This document shows, piece after piece, positions 43,693-52,471 of a stretch of 64,000 bases of DNA. The first letter of the stretch is position 1. Each line of letters opens with the position of its first letter. A program made the position numbers and the translations under genes. Location: positions 37,641 to 101,640 of the forward strand of contig CAZLVL010000010.1 in assembly GCA_964563155.1 (NCBI GenBank), written 5' to 3'. Source of the DNA: DUPQ01 sp964563155 (GTDB lineage Bacteria; Bacillota; Clostridia; DUPQ01). The notes beneath the pieces were generated by a model. The model did no database searches. It saw nothing but the letters and a program-made list of their open reading frames with translations, and was not told the DNA's origin.

Positions 43693-44781
43693 ATGATAGC
43701 AATAGGTAGTGATCATGCAGGATTTGCTTTAAAAAAGGAAATTCTATCATATCTGGAAAAAAACAAGATTGAATACCGTGACTTTGGAGCTTCATCCGAA
43801 GAATCTAGTCATTTCCCCCTATATGCCTCTTTAGTAGCAACTGCAGTTCAAGAGAACGAGTGTAAAAGAGGTATTTTAATATGTGGAACCGGTATAGGAA
43901 TGAGTATAGTTGCTAATAAGTTTAAAGGTATAAGGGCAGCAGTTTGCTTGGATGAATACCAGGCAAAAATGGCAAAACAGCATAATAATGCCAATGTCCT
44001 AGTACTAGCTGGCCGTATTACTTCACCAGAACAAGCTTTTAAGTTAATTGATATTTGGATGAATGAAAAATATTTAGACGGTAAATATGAGATTAGAAAT
44101 CGCTTAATACGAAATATTGAAGAAGGTGGGGCCATGTCAGGAAGAAGCTATAGAAATATGGCCTTTGTTTTTGATCATCCCCTAATTCAACACAAGATAT
44201 CCATGTTAAGAGACAAAAATACAGGAACAAAAGAGTTTAGAGAACTGGTTAAAGAAGTTTCTACTCTTATGGGCTATGAGGTTACAAGAGCCCTACCGCT
44301 AGAAGAGATTGAAGTTGAGACTCCTATTGCTAAAGCTAAGACTAAGGTTCTTTCAGGTAAGAGTGTTGGTTTTGTTCCCATTTTAAGAGCTGGCTTAGGT
44401 ATGGTAGACGGATTATTAACCCTTATACCTACAGCTAAGATTGGACACATTGGTCTTTACAGGGATCAAGAAAGCCTAGAACCAGTGGAATATTATTGTA
44501 AATTGCCTGATGATGTAAGTAAAAGAATGATTATTCTTTTAGACCCTATGTTGGCAACTGGAGGCTCTGCATCGGCAGCCATTGGTTTTTTAAAGCAAAG
44601 AGGGGTTAGAAACATTAAACTTATGAGCATTATTGCTGCTCCAGAGGGTATAGAAAAGGTTCATACTGATCATCCAGATGTTAACATTTACTGTGCCTGT
44701 GTTGATAAGACCTTGAATGACCATGCCTACATTGTTCCTGGCCTAGGAGATGCTGGCGATAGATTGTTTGGCACTAAATAG
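43693..44781 (+). CDS. rpiB-upp: Fusion of ribose-5-phosphate isomerase B and uracil phosphoribosyltransferase
   Basis: 362 residues from the ATG at 43693 (AAGGAG 7 bp upstream). Residues 1-147 are RpiB: IGSDHAGFALKKEI, GILICGTGIGMSIVANK with the catalytic Cys, and QHNNANVLVLAGR. Residues from about 155 are Upp: FDHPLIQHKISMLRDKNTGT, FVPILRAGLGMVDGLL and the PRPP loop ILLDPMLATGGSASAAI, ending DAGDRLFGTK. No stop codon separates the parts. An internal ATG at 44134 (codon 148) is preceded by AAGGTGGGG, so free Upp could also be made. RpiB interconverts ribose-5-P and ribulose-5-P; Upp makes UMP from uracil and PRPP, so the pair links through ribose-5-P and PRPP. In relatives rpiB and upp are usually separate neighbours. 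Confidence 0.9.
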   Translation: MIAIGSDHAGFALKKEILSYLEKNKIEYRDFGASSEESSHFPLYASLVATAVQENECKRGILICGTGIGMSIVANKFKGIRAAVCLDEYQAKMAKQHNNANVLVLAGRITSPEQAFKLIDIWMNEKYLDGKYEIRNRLIRNIEEGGAMSGRSYRNMAFVFDHPLIQHKISMLRDKNTGTKEFRELVKEVSTLMGYEVTRALPLEEIEVETPIAKAKTKVLSGKSVGFVPILRAGLGMVDGLLTLIPTAKIGHIGLYRDQESLEPVEYYCKLPDDVSKRMIILLDPMLATGGSASAAIGFLKQRGVRNIKLMSIIAAPEGIEKVHTDHPDVNIYCACVDKTLNDHAYIVPGLGDAGDRLFGTK

Positions 44782-44867
44782 ATTTTGATTTTAAATTATT
44801 AATATATAAGGGGGCTTTTAGCCTCCTGTATAGATAAATACTAATTGACTTTGACAGGGAGGAATAC

Positions 44868-45989
44868 TTGAGTTTTCTCTATACTTTTTTGTTGTCATTT
44901 GCACTTGCATTTGGACTAACCCCTTTGGTTATAAGGTTTGCTACAGCTAAGGGGATTTTGAAGCATCCAAAAAGAAAAAGAGATTTGCACAATAAGCCCA
45001 TACCTCTTTTAGGGGGCTTAAGCATTATTGTATCTTTTACAATAACTGTGCTAATAAATAGTCTTCTTAACTCTAACTTTCATGTGACCAAGGAAGTTGC
45101 AGGCTTGGCTGTTGGTGTAGTCATAATTGCCATAATGGGTCTTTTAGATGATTTGTTTGATATTAAGCCATATATCAAAGCTCTTTTTCAGATTATAGCT
45201 GCTATTTTAACTGTTGCAATATCCGGTTCAAAAATTGAATATTTCACAGGTCTTGTAAATAGTAACAAACTGGTTAATTTACCCAATATAATCTCTTTTA
45301 TAGCTACAGTTGCTTGGATTTTTCTTTTGACCAATGCCTTTAACATTATTGATGGGATTGATGGACTAACTACAGGTACCACCATTATTTGTAGTTTAAC
45401 CCTCTTTTTTATTGGTTTTGTCCGACCTGATGCCATGCACATTGGTGAATATATACCAGTCTTGCTTTTAGCTCTTGCTGGGGCTGCAGCTGGCTTTTTG
45501 CCATTTAACTTCAATCCTGCTAAAATATACTTAGGAGAAACTGGTGCTGCATTTTTAGGGTTTGTAACTGCAGTTATATCCATTCAAGGTACTATGAAGG
45601 CCCACACTGCCATAGCAGTCTTTATACCCTTAACTGCAATGGGATTACCCATACTGGATATTTCTTTAGCATATTTTCGAAGACTCATTATGAAAAAACC
45701 TGTAACCGAGGGAGATAAAGAACATATTCACCATAGGATGATGCAAATGGGTTTATCTCAGAGGAAAACAGTTCTTATTCTTTATGGCATAAACATCCTA
45801 CTAGGTTTTGTAGCCTATTGGTTGAGTGAAACTCAATATACTAGACTTTGGCTTATATCAGCAATTGTTTTAATTCTTGCTGGTGGAGCTATTTATGTGC
45901 TGTATATGCCCTTACTTAAGCAATATATGAAAAATGGAAATAATAATAGGATTAAAAAGGAGAGCCAAGATGACCAAGAAGAAGTGTAA
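44868..45989 (+). CDS. tagO: Undecaprenyl-phosphate N-acetylglucosaminyl-phosphate transferase (TagO/WecA)
   Basis: 373 residues with about eleven membrane helices, the polyprenyl-phosphate sugar-phosphotransferase family. Key motifs are RDLHNKPIPLLGGL, GLLDDLFDIKPYIKALFQ with the Mg-binding DD, NAFNIIDGIDGLTTG, and HIHHRMMQMGLSQRKTV near the C-terminus. It moves GlcNAc-1-P (or a similar sugar) onto undecaprenyl phosphate, the first step of teichoic acid or surface polysaccharide synthesis. Start at TTG 44868, preceded by GGGAGG. It overlaps wecB by 20 bp. Confidence 0.95.
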   Translation: MSFLYTFLLSFALAFGLTPLVIRFATAKGILKHPKRKRDLHNKPIPLLGGLSIIVSFTITVLINSLLNSNFHVTKEVAGLAVGVVIIAIMGLLDDLFDIKPYIKALFQIIAAILTVAISGSKIEYFTGLVNSNKLVNLPNIISFIATVAWIFLLTNAFNIIDGIDGLTTGTTIICSLTLFFIGFVRPDAMHIGEYIPVLLLALAGAAAGFLPFNFNPAKIYLGETGAAFLGFVTAVISIQGTMKAHTAIAVFIPLTAMGLPILDISLAYFRRLIMKKPVTEGDKEHIHHRMMQMGLSQRKTVLILYGINILLGFVAYWLSETQYTRLWLISAIVLILAGGAIYVLYMPLLKQYMKNGNNNRIKKESQDDQEEV

Positions 45990-47106
45990 AATTATCTCAA
46001 TATTCGGAACCCGCCCAGATGCCATTAAGATGGCTCCTTTAGTGAACTTATTGGATCAAGAAGAAGCCATAGAGCATATAATCTGTGTTAGCGGCCAACA
46101 TAGAGACATGGTTGCACCCATATTGGATATTTTTAACATTCAACCTAAATATGATCTGGATATTATGAAAGAAGGCCAAACCCTAGAATATGTAACATCT
46201 GCCATATTGACCAAGTTTGGAAAAATCTTAAATAAAGAAAGACCAGACATGATTTTAGTTCATGGAGACACTAATACTTGCTTTTCAGCTGCTCTTACAG
46301 CCTTTTATAAAAAAATACCTGTAGGCCATGTGGAAGCAGGCCTAAGAACCACCGATATATATTCACCTTATCCTGAAGAGTTTAATAGAAGAACAGTGGA
46401 CTCCATTTCAAGTCTCTTTTTTGCACCTACTAAAAGTAATGCTGCCAATCTCTTAAGTGAAAAGGTAGAGAGTAAAAACATATATATTACTGGAAATACT
46501 GTAATAGATACCTTGGCAACCACAGTAAAACCAGACTATACCTTTCTTGAAGACTTGCTTAACACCATTGATTATGATAAAAAACGAGTCATATTAGTGA
46601 CAGCCCATAGAAGAGAAAATATTGGAGAGAATCTGGAAAATATTTGTTATGCCATCTATAGATTGGCCTATGAATATCCAGATAGCCATTTCATATACAC
46701 AGTACATCCCAATCCTCAGGTTAGAAAAACAGCTCAAAGTATACTTGCTGAGTCAGAAAATGTCAGTTTGCTACCTCCTTTGGTATTTACAGATCTGCAT
46801 AACCTAATGGCAAGATCCTACTTTGTTATGACCGATTCAGGTGGCTTGCAAGAAGAAGCCCCTTCTTTGGGAGTTCCTGTTTTAGTTTTAAGAAAAGAAA
46901 CAGAAAGACCAGAGGCAGTAGAAGCGGGAACTGTAAAACTCTCTGGAGTAAACACCAAAGATATTTTAAAAGATGCTAGAGCTCTTTTTGATGACAAGAA
47001 GTTTTATGGTGAAATGAAAAACGCAGTAAATCCCTATGGAGACGGCTTTGCATCCATGAGAATTGTTAAAGCTATAAAGAAATATTTTAATATAGAAGAC
47101 CTATAG
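45970..47106 (+). CDS. wecB: UDP-N-acetylglucosamine 2-epimerase
   Basis: 378 residues from the ATG at 45970, chosen because AAGGAG lies 6 bp upstream; a longer in-frame reading from 45934 has no such site. Motifs are SIFGTRPDAIKMAPLV, VSGQHRDMV, LVHGDTNTCFSAALTAFY, HVEAGLRT and TDSGGLQEEAPSLGVPVL. It interconverts UDP-GlcNAc and UDP-ManNAc for teichoic acid linkage units or other wall polymers, fitting its coupling to tagO (20-bp overlap). Confidence 0.96.
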   Translation: MTKKKCKIISIFGTRPDAIKMAPLVNLLDQEEAIEHIICVSGQHRDMVAPILDIFNIQPKYDLDIMKEGQTLEYVTSAILTKFGKILNKERPDMILVHGDTNTCFSAALTAFYKKIPVGHVEAGLRTTDIYSPYPEEFNRRTVDSISSLFFAPTKSNAANLLSEKVESKNIYITGNTVIDTLATTVKPDYTFLEDLLNTIDYDKKRVILVTAHRRENIGENLENICYAIYRLAYEYPDSHFIYTVHPNPQVRKTAQSILAESENVSLLPPLVFTDLHNLMARSYFVMTDSGGLQEEAPSLGVPVLVLRKETERPEAVEAGTVKLSGVNTKDILKDARALFDDKKFYGEMKNAVNPYGDGFASMRIVKAIKKYFNIEDL

Positions 47107-47240
47107 CTAATTTACAAAGACTTGAAAATATTATGGACAGGCCTTAATCTATTCATATATTGGAAAGTCTTAATTTATGCCTAAAAAACTGTTATGGAAA
47201 AAGTAGATTACATAAAAAGACTAGAAATAAAGAGGTTGTA

Positions 47241-48314
47241 ATGTTAGAAAAACTAAAAGATATAGAAAAAAGATATGATGAGATAAATGAAAAGCTTTCA
47301 GATGCAAAGGTTGTATCCAATCAAGAGCTCTATGTTTCTCTCATGAAAGAACAAAGTGAGATTTCTGAAATAGTAGAGACCTTTAGGGCCTATACTGAAG
47401 TTCTCAATGGCTTAGAGGATTTAAACCTTATGATGAAAGAAAGTTCAGATGATAAAGAAATGATGGAGCTTTTTGAAGAGGAAAGAGAAGGGCTTTTAAA
47501 TGAAAAACCTATTTTAGAAGAAAAACTCAAGGTCCTTCTATTACCTACAGATCCTAATGACTCTAAAAACGTTATTATCGAAATTAGAGGAGGAGCAGGT
47601 GGCGACGAAGCTGCCCTTTTTGCTGCTAACCTTTTGAGAATGTATACCATGTATGCAGAGGCTAGAAGGTGGAAAACAGAGATTTTGGACCTAAATGAAA
47701 TAGGTATAGGTGGGATTAAAGAGGTTGTCTTCTCTATTTCAGGAAGTGGTGCCTATAGTCGCTTTAAGTATGAAAGTGGGGTGCATAGAGTCCAAAGAGT
47801 ACCAGAAACAGAATCTCAAGGCAGGATTCATACATCCACTGTTACAGTAGCGGTTTTACCTGAGGCAGAAGAAGTGGATGTAGAGATTAATCTAAGTGAT
47901 GTGGAAATAGATACCTATAGGGCTTCTGGAGCTGGTGGGCAGCACGTAAACAAGACCGACTCAGCCATAAGGTTGACCCATATTCCCAGCGGAATTGTTG
48001 TAACCTGTCAAGATGAAAGAAGTCAGCATAAGAATAAGGATAAGGCTTTTAAGATTCTAAGAAGTAAGCTTTATGAACAAGCCCAAGAAAGCCAAGATAA
48101 GGAAATTGCTCAAAACAGGAAGTCTCAAGTAGGAACTGGAGATAGAAGTGAAAGAATAAGGACATATAATTTTCCTCAAGGTAGGGTTACAGACCATAGA
48201 ATTAACCTAACCCTATATAAAATTGATAGCATAATGAATGGAGATTTGGATGAGTTAATGGATGCCCTCATAACAGAGGACCAAGCCAGAAAACTATCAA
48301 AGCAAGAAGAGTAA
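47241..48314 (+). CDS. prfA: Peptide chain release factor 1
   Basis: 357 residues from the ATG at 47241 (AGAGG upstream); a longer in-frame reading from 47160 lacks a ribosome site. The catalytic GGQ motif is in SGAGGQHVNKTDSA near residue 235. The N-terminal helical part has GGAGGDEAALFAANLL. The anticodon-recognition region includes the RF1-type segment VHRVQRVPETESQGRIHTST. It releases peptides at UAA and UAG. The sua5 gene starts at the adjacent base after the stop. Confidence 0.97.
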   Translation: MLEKLKDIEKRYDEINEKLSDAKVVSNQELYVSLMKEQSEISEIVETFRAYTEVLNGLEDLNLMMKESSDDKEMMELFEEEREGLLNEKPILEEKLKVLLLPTDPNDSKNVIIEIRGGAGGDEAALFAANLLRMYTMYAEARRWKTEILDLNEIGIGGIKEVVFSISGSGAYSRFKYESGVHRVQRVPETESQGRIHTSTVTVAVLPEAEEVDVEINLSDVEIDTYRASGAGGQHVNKTDSAIRLTHIPSGIVVTCQDERSQHKNKDKAFKILRSKLYEQAQESQDKEIAQNRKSQVGTGDRSERIRTYNFPQGRVTDHRINLTLYKIDSIMNGDLDELMDALITEDQARKLSKQEE

Positions 48315-49361
48315 ATGTTTAAAGTAGAAACCCGACTTTTTGAGAAGGCGGACCTAAAAAGTATAAAAGAATGTGCCCACATTATACAAAGTGGAGGTAT
48401 AGTTGCCTTTCCTACAGAAACTGTTTATGGCTTAGGAGCAGATGCCCTTAACCCTAAGGCAGTGGACAGAATTTTTTTGGCTAAAGGAAGGCCTAACGAC
48501 AATCCTCTCATAATTCATTTACACAATCTAGATTCTCTAGACCTCTATGTAAAAGATATCCCAGAGGTCTTTTTCACCTTGAGTAAACTATTTATGCCTG
48601 GGCCTCTAACTGTCATTTTGAAAAAAAGAGATATAATCCCTGATAATGTAACAGCAGGCCTAGATACTGTTGCCCTTAGAATACCTGATAACCAAATAGC
48701 CCTTTCTCTCATAGAGTACTCTAACAGGCCCCTTGCAGCACCTAGTGCCAACATCTCAGGCAAACCTAGTCCTACCACCTACGACCATGTAGTAGAGGAT
48801 TTGAATTATAGGGTGGATGCTATAATAAATGGTGGTAAAACCCAAATAGGAATGGAGTCCACAGTCTTAGACTTAACCCAAGAACCACCTGTCATCTTAA
48901 GACCAGGGGGAATTTCTTTTAATTCTTTAAAGCTAGTTATAAAAGACTTGGAAAGAGCCTATGACCTAAAAGAAGAAAGTCCTAAATCTCCAGGTATGAA
49001 GTACAAACATTATGCACCGAATGCCCCTATGTATATTGTTAAAGGAAAGCAAGAACATATGGTTAAAAAGATTCAAAGTCTAATAAAAGAAAAAAGTGGT
49101 CTCTTAGTCTCAAAAGAGACCTTTGACATGTATGAGAGCAAGAATAAGCTTTGTGTAGGGAGTCTTTTAGACCCTTTGGAAATAGCTTCCAACATTTTTG
49201 AGAGCCTTAGACTCTTTGATAAGATGGATATAGATGAGATTTATTGTGAATATTTTGAAATAGGGGACATGCAAGATACGGTTATGAATAGACTTTTAAA
49301 GGCAGCTGCTAACAAAATAATAGATGCAGATAGTCAAGATTCTGTTCATTGCCAGCCTTAA
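48315..49361 (+). CDS. Threonylcarbamoyl-AMP synthase (Sua5/YwlC type)
   Basis: 348 residues: an N-terminal YrdC domain (about 1-205) and the extra C-terminal Sua5 domain (SPGMKYKHYAPNAPMYIV linker, then about 240-348). Motifs are GGIVAFPTETVYGLGADA and RPLAAPSANISGKPSPT. It makes threonylcarbamoyl-AMP from threonine, bicarbonate and ATP for the t6A37 modification of tRNA. Starts at the base after prfA, a common clostridial order, so co-translation is likely. Confidence 0.95.
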   Translation: MFKVETRLFEKADLKSIKECAHIIQSGGIVAFPTETVYGLGADALNPKAVDRIFLAKGRPNDNPLIIHLHNLDSLDLYVKDIPEVFFTLSKLFMPGPLTVILKKRDIIPDNVTAGLDTVALRIPDNQIALSLIEYSNRPLAAPSANISGKPSPTTYDHVVEDLNYRVDAIINGGKTQIGMESTVLDLTQEPPVILRPGGISFNSLKLVIKDLERAYDLKEESPKSPGMKYKHYAPNAPMYIVKGKQEHMVKKIQSLIKEKSGLLVSKETFDMYESKNKLCVGSLLDPLEIASNIFESLRLFDKMDIDEIYCEYFEIGDMQDTVMNRLLKAAANKIIDADSQDSVHCQP

Positions 49362-49383
49362 ATATTTAATGTATAATTTTATT

Positions 49384-49653
49384 GCCATACTAGACGGGGA
49401 GTTAGCGGTACCTTGTAATCTGCAAACCGCTATAGCAGAGTGTAATTCCCGTTAGAGGATGTAAAATGAGAAAGCCGACTTACATAAGCGGTGTTGATGA
49501 AGGGGTCTTGTGCAATTGGAACTTGTGAACCTCGTCAGGTCTTAGCGGAAGCAGCGATAAGCAAGCAGACGATGTGCCACAAGGGTGCCTTTTCTGAGCT
49601 GGCTGTGTAGGTAACGATAAATTGTTTTTATTCGAAGACGGGTGTATGGTATT
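49384..49653 (+). ncRNA. ffs: Signal recognition particle RNA, long Gram-positive type
   Basis: About 270 nt. The end stem pairs GCCATAC 49384-49390 with GTATGGT 49644-49650. The Alu-like 5' part (ACGGGGAGTTAGCGGTACCT ... CTGCAAACCGCTATAGCAG) and the helix 8 apex AGCGGAAGCAGCG, with the conserved GGAA tetraloop region, match SRP RNA of Bacillus-type bacteria. TTAGGAG of dnaX follows directly, and sua5 ends 22 bp upstream. It guides ribosomes making membrane proteins together with Ffh. Confidence 0.93.
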
Positions 49654-49668
49654 TATTTAGGAGTTAAA

Positions 49669-51276
49669 ATGATAAAACATAAGGTTTTATACAGGCAGTG
49701 GAGACCTACTACCTTTCGTGAAGTGGTCGAACAAGAACACATTACAAGAACTTTAAAAAGGGCAATAGAAAGTGACAGAATCTCTCATGCCTATCTTTTT
49801 TCTGGAACTAGAGGGACTGGAAAGACCTCTTTGGCCAAGATTTTTGCTAGAGCAATAAATTGCTTGGACCTAAAGGACAATGAACCTTGTAATGTTTGTG
49901 AAATATGTACTAAAGCCTTAAGTGAAACTCTTTTAGATATAGCTGAAATTGATGCAGCTTCCAATAACTCTGTAGATGATATTAGAAAAATATGTGAGGA
50001 AGTAAATTATCTGCCAGCTCTTGCAAAATACAAGGTATATATTATTGATGAAGTCCATATGTTAAGTGGTTCAGCCTTTAATGCTCTTTTGAAAACCTTA
50101 GAAGAGCCTCCAAGCCATGTAGTCTTCATTCTTTGTACTACCGAGCCGGATAAACTGCCTGCAACAGTTTTATCAAGATGCCAGCAATTTAACTTTTTTA
50201 GAATATCCAGTCAAGCCATAAGCCAAAGACTTAAACTTATTGCAGATTCTGAAGGCGAGAAGATTACTTCTCCAGCCTTAGATATGATAGCAAGAATTTC
50301 TTTTGGAGCCCTAAGAGATGCCATAAGTCTTTTAGACCAATGTATTTCTTCTTCTGAAGGTGAAATTGATGTGCCAGATGTCTTAATAAATGCTGGGTTG
50401 GTAGAAGATGAGTATAATGAAAAAATCCTGCATGCTATATATAAAAAGGATGTTAACAAAATACTAGAAAATGTAGATATAGTTATAAGTCAGGGAAAAA
50501 GTCCTTCTAAGTTTTTGTCTGGTCTTTTAAATTACTTAAGAAATCTTTTGGTTTGTAAACACAGTAAAAATCCTCAAGACTTTATTGAATCAGATACTGA
50601 TACCATAAAAAAAATGATAGAACTCTCAAAACTATTCTCCAACGATAAGTTAATAGAGTACATTAAGATTTTATCCTCTCATGAGCAAACCTTAAAAAGA
50701 ACTTCTCAACAAAAGGCCTATTTAGAAGTTATATTAATTAGCCTTATAGAAGTAGTAGAGAGTAAGAAGCTTGTTGAAGTAGTAGAGGTTGTAGAAGAAG
50801 TAGTAGAAAGCCTTGAAGAAGATGAACTATTTGCAGGTTTGGAAGAACCAGTAGAGATAAAGAAAGAAGCTCCTAAAAAAGCCCCTGTTTTAACCAAGCA
50901 AGTAACCATTGAAAATGGAGAAAAAGAGAAGAAAAAAGAAGAAGAAGAAAAGAGTAAAGAAATAAAGGGGCTACAAAAAAGTTGGGATAAGTTTATTCAA
51001 GAAAGAATAGATGGAGGCTCCTTGGATGTTTTTGAATTAAAGGGCTCAAAAGTTACAATAACCGGCCATAAGGCTATAATAGAGTTTGACAATGTTTTCT
51101 ATAAAGAATCGGTAGAGTATAATAAAGAGGCAGTAACCCAAGAAATAAAGGGTTTTGATGAAAATGTTAGGATAATAGAGCTTATCTGTAATGTGGAAAA
51201 GACAGATAAAGACATAGAAGAAAAGGAAATTGTGGAAATCGGAGAAAAGTTCGGTGTTCCTACAGATATAGTCTAG
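49669..51276 (+). CDS. dnaX: DNA polymerase III subunit gamma/tau
   Basis: 535 residues from the ATG at 49669 (TAGGAG upstream); a longer in-frame start at 49642 would lie inside the SRP RNA. AAA+ clamp-loader features are YRQWRPTTFREVVEQEHI, Walker A SGTRGTGKTSLAK, the zinc module CNVCEIC, Walker B VYIIDEVHMLSG and the sensor SRCQQFNF. A Lys/Glu-rich linker (about 395-445) and a short C-terminal domain follow. It loads the sliding clamp. The ybaB and recR genes follow closely, the widely conserved dnaX-ybaB-recR block. Confidence 0.96.
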   Translation: MIKHKVLYRQWRPTTFREVVEQEHITRTLKRAIESDRISHAYLFSGTRGTGKTSLAKIFARAINCLDLKDNEPCNVCEICTKALSETLLDIAEIDAASNNSVDDIRKICEEVNYLPALAKYKVYIIDEVHMLSGSAFNALLKTLEEPPSHVVFILCTTEPDKLPATVLSRCQQFNFFRISSQAISQRLKLIADSEGEKITSPALDMIARISFGALRDAISLLDQCISSSEGEIDVPDVLINAGLVEDEYNEKILHAIYKKDVNKILENVDIVISQGKSPSKFLSGLLNYLRNLLVCKHSKNPQDFIESDTDTIKKMIELSKLFSNDKLIEYIKILSSHEQTLKRTSQQKAYLEVILISLIEVVESKKLVEVVEVVEEVVESLEEDELFAGLEEPVEIKKEAPKKAPVLTKQVTIENGEKEKKKEEEEKSKEIKGLQKSWDKFIQERIDGGSLDVFELKGSKVTITGHKAIIEFDNVFYKESVEYNKEAVTQEIKGFDENVRIIELICNVEKTDKDIEEKEIVEIGEKFGVPTDIV

Positions 51277-51286
51277 GAGGTAAGAC

Positions 51287-51622
51287 ATGGCAAGAGGAAG
51301 AATGGGCGGTGGTGGCAATATGAACTACAGTAATATGCTAAAACAAGCTCAAAAAATGCAAGAAGATATGTTAAAGGCACAAGAAGATTTAGAAGAAACC
51401 ATTTTTGAAGCCCAAGCAGGTGGAGGAGCTGTAGCTCTAGCATTAAAAGGAAACTATACAATGGAATCTTTGACCATAGATGAAGGCCTTTTAGAAGATG
51501 GGGATGCTGAAATGTTACAAGATCTCATTATCACTGCATATAATGAATGCTTAGAAAAGGTAAATGAGAAAAAAGAAGAAGTAATGGGTAAAGCAACCGG
51601 TGGCATGAGGATGCCTTTTTAA
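51287..51622 (+). CDS. YbaB/EbfC family nucleoid-associated protein
   Basis: 111 residues, ordinary length. The Gly-rich start RGRMGGGGNMNYSNMLKQAQ leads to the helical YbaB core, KMQEDMLKAQEDLEETIFEA, and the AGGGAVALALKGNYTMESLTI strand region. It binds DNA as a dimer. It lies between dnaX (10 bp) and recR (adjacent). Confidence 0.94.
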   Translation: MARGRMGGGGNMNYSNMLKQAQKMQEDMLKAQEDLEETIFEAQAGGGAVALALKGNYTMESLTIDEGLLEDGDAEMLQDLIITAYNECLEKVNEKKEEVMGKATGGMRMPF

Positions 51623-52219
51623 ATGTCAGATATATATCCAAAACCCTTATCACGCTTAATAGCAGCCTTTGAAATGTTTCCAGGCATAGGAAGAAAGATG
51701 GCCTCTCGGTTGGCCTTTCATTTACTTAAAATGGATGATGAAAAAATAAAGTTTATTTATGAGTCCATTAGAGATGCAAAAAAAGGTTTATCCTATTGTT
51801 CAATTTGCTGCAATATAACTCAAGAAGACCCTTGTAAGATTTGTTCTTCTTCTAAAGACCACTCAATTATTTGTGTGGTGGCTTCAGTGAAGGACCTCTT
51901 AGCCATGGAGGCAACGGCAAGTTTTCCTGGTGTTTATCATGTTTTACATGGGGTTATATCTCCCATGGAGGGAGTAAATCCTGATGATATAAAGATTAAG
52001 GAACTATTAAAAAGGTTGGATGATAATGTAAAGGAAGTTATCATTGCAACCAACTCTTCGGTAGAAGGTGAAGCTACAGCCATGTATTTATCTAAGCTCA
52101 TAAAACCCTTTGGTATTAAGGTTACAAGAATAGCTCATGGTATTTCGGTAGGTAGTGAAATTGAATATACCGATGAGGCAACCCTCATAAGAGCCTTAGA
52201 TGGCAGGGTTGTAATTTAA
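51623..52219 (+). CDS. recR: Recombination protein RecR
   Basis: 198 residues, standard. An N-terminal helix-hairpin-helix (FEMFPGIGRKMASRLAFHLL), the zinc finger CSICCNITQEDPCKIC near residues 57-72, and a TOPRIM domain with IICVVASVKDLLAMEATASF and GVISPMEGVNPDDIKI. With RecO and RecF it loads RecA at gaps. The start codon directly follows the ybaB stop. Last of the dnaX block. Confidence 0.97.
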   Translation: MSDIYPKPLSRLIAAFEMFPGIGRKMASRLAFHLLKMDDEKIKFIYESIRDAKKGLSYCSICCNITQEDPCKICSSSKDHSIICVVASVKDLLAMEATASFPGVYHVLHGVISPMEGVNPDDIKIKELLKRLDDNVKEVIIATNSSVEGEATAMYLSKLIKPFGIKVTRIAHGISVGSEIEYTDEATLIRALDGRVVI

Positions 52220-52300
52220 AAAATTTCCTATTGCATTTAAAAATTTCATTCTGTATAATGAAAAAGGTCTTAAAAATTTGAAAGAAAGGGGTATGCTTTG

Positions 52301-52378
52301 ATGACCAAGACAAGAAATTACAATAATTTGGTAAACGTTAACGATTTTAGTGTGCCTCTTATACCTATTTGCAAGTAA
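52301..52378 (+). CDS. Leader peptide of the ABC exporter attenuator (25 residues)
   Basis: Short ORF with a good ribosome site (AAAGGGG, 9 bp upstream) that encodes 25 residues and ends PLIPICK before TAA. It sits 10 bp upstream of three mutually exclusive hairpins and the multidrug ABC genes, the arrangement of ribosome-sensing antibiotic attenuators such as bmrB in front of bmrCD. Too short to be judged by homology. Confidence 0.55.
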   Translation: MTKTRNYNNLVNVNDFSVPLIPICK

Positions 52379-52387
52379 ATTAGGTTT

Positions 52388-52471
52388 CGCAGGCCAGAAA
52401 AACAAGACCTGCGGAATATCTATAGTTAAACTAGAAAACTCTCAGGTCCACAAAAACAGAGGGTTATTTTT
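52388..52471 (+). promoter_or_regulatory. Transcription attenuator of the ABC exporter operon
   Basis: Three competing stems. (1) CGCAGG 52388-52393 with CCTGCG 52408-52413. (2) GACCTG 52406-52411 with CAGGTC 52443-52448. (3) Terminator stem 52437-52443 with 52459-52465 (AACTCTC/GAGGGTT), followed by ATTTTTTT. Stem 2 excludes both 1 and 3. A ribosome stalled at the end of the leader peptide would cover the left arm of stem 1, free stem 2, and so prevent termination. Stem 3 also covers the AGAGGG ribosome site of the first ABC gene. Confidence 0.65.

Noticed and set aside
44808..44827. Hairpin AGGGGGCT-TTT-AGCCTCCT after rpiB-upp as a terminator
   Set aside because: The stem is fair, but no T run follows, so I could not support termination; it resembles the hairpin at 33026-33047.
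45188..45583. 131-codon minus-strand ORF inside tagO
   Set aside because: Antisense shadow of a well-conserved membrane protein; no ribosome site and no family.
50925..50945. A-rich run in dnaX as a programmed frameshift site for making gamma
   Set aside because: The A run is AAA AAA G in the reading frame, not A AAA AAG, so the usual slippery phase is not met and no stimulatory stem was seen.
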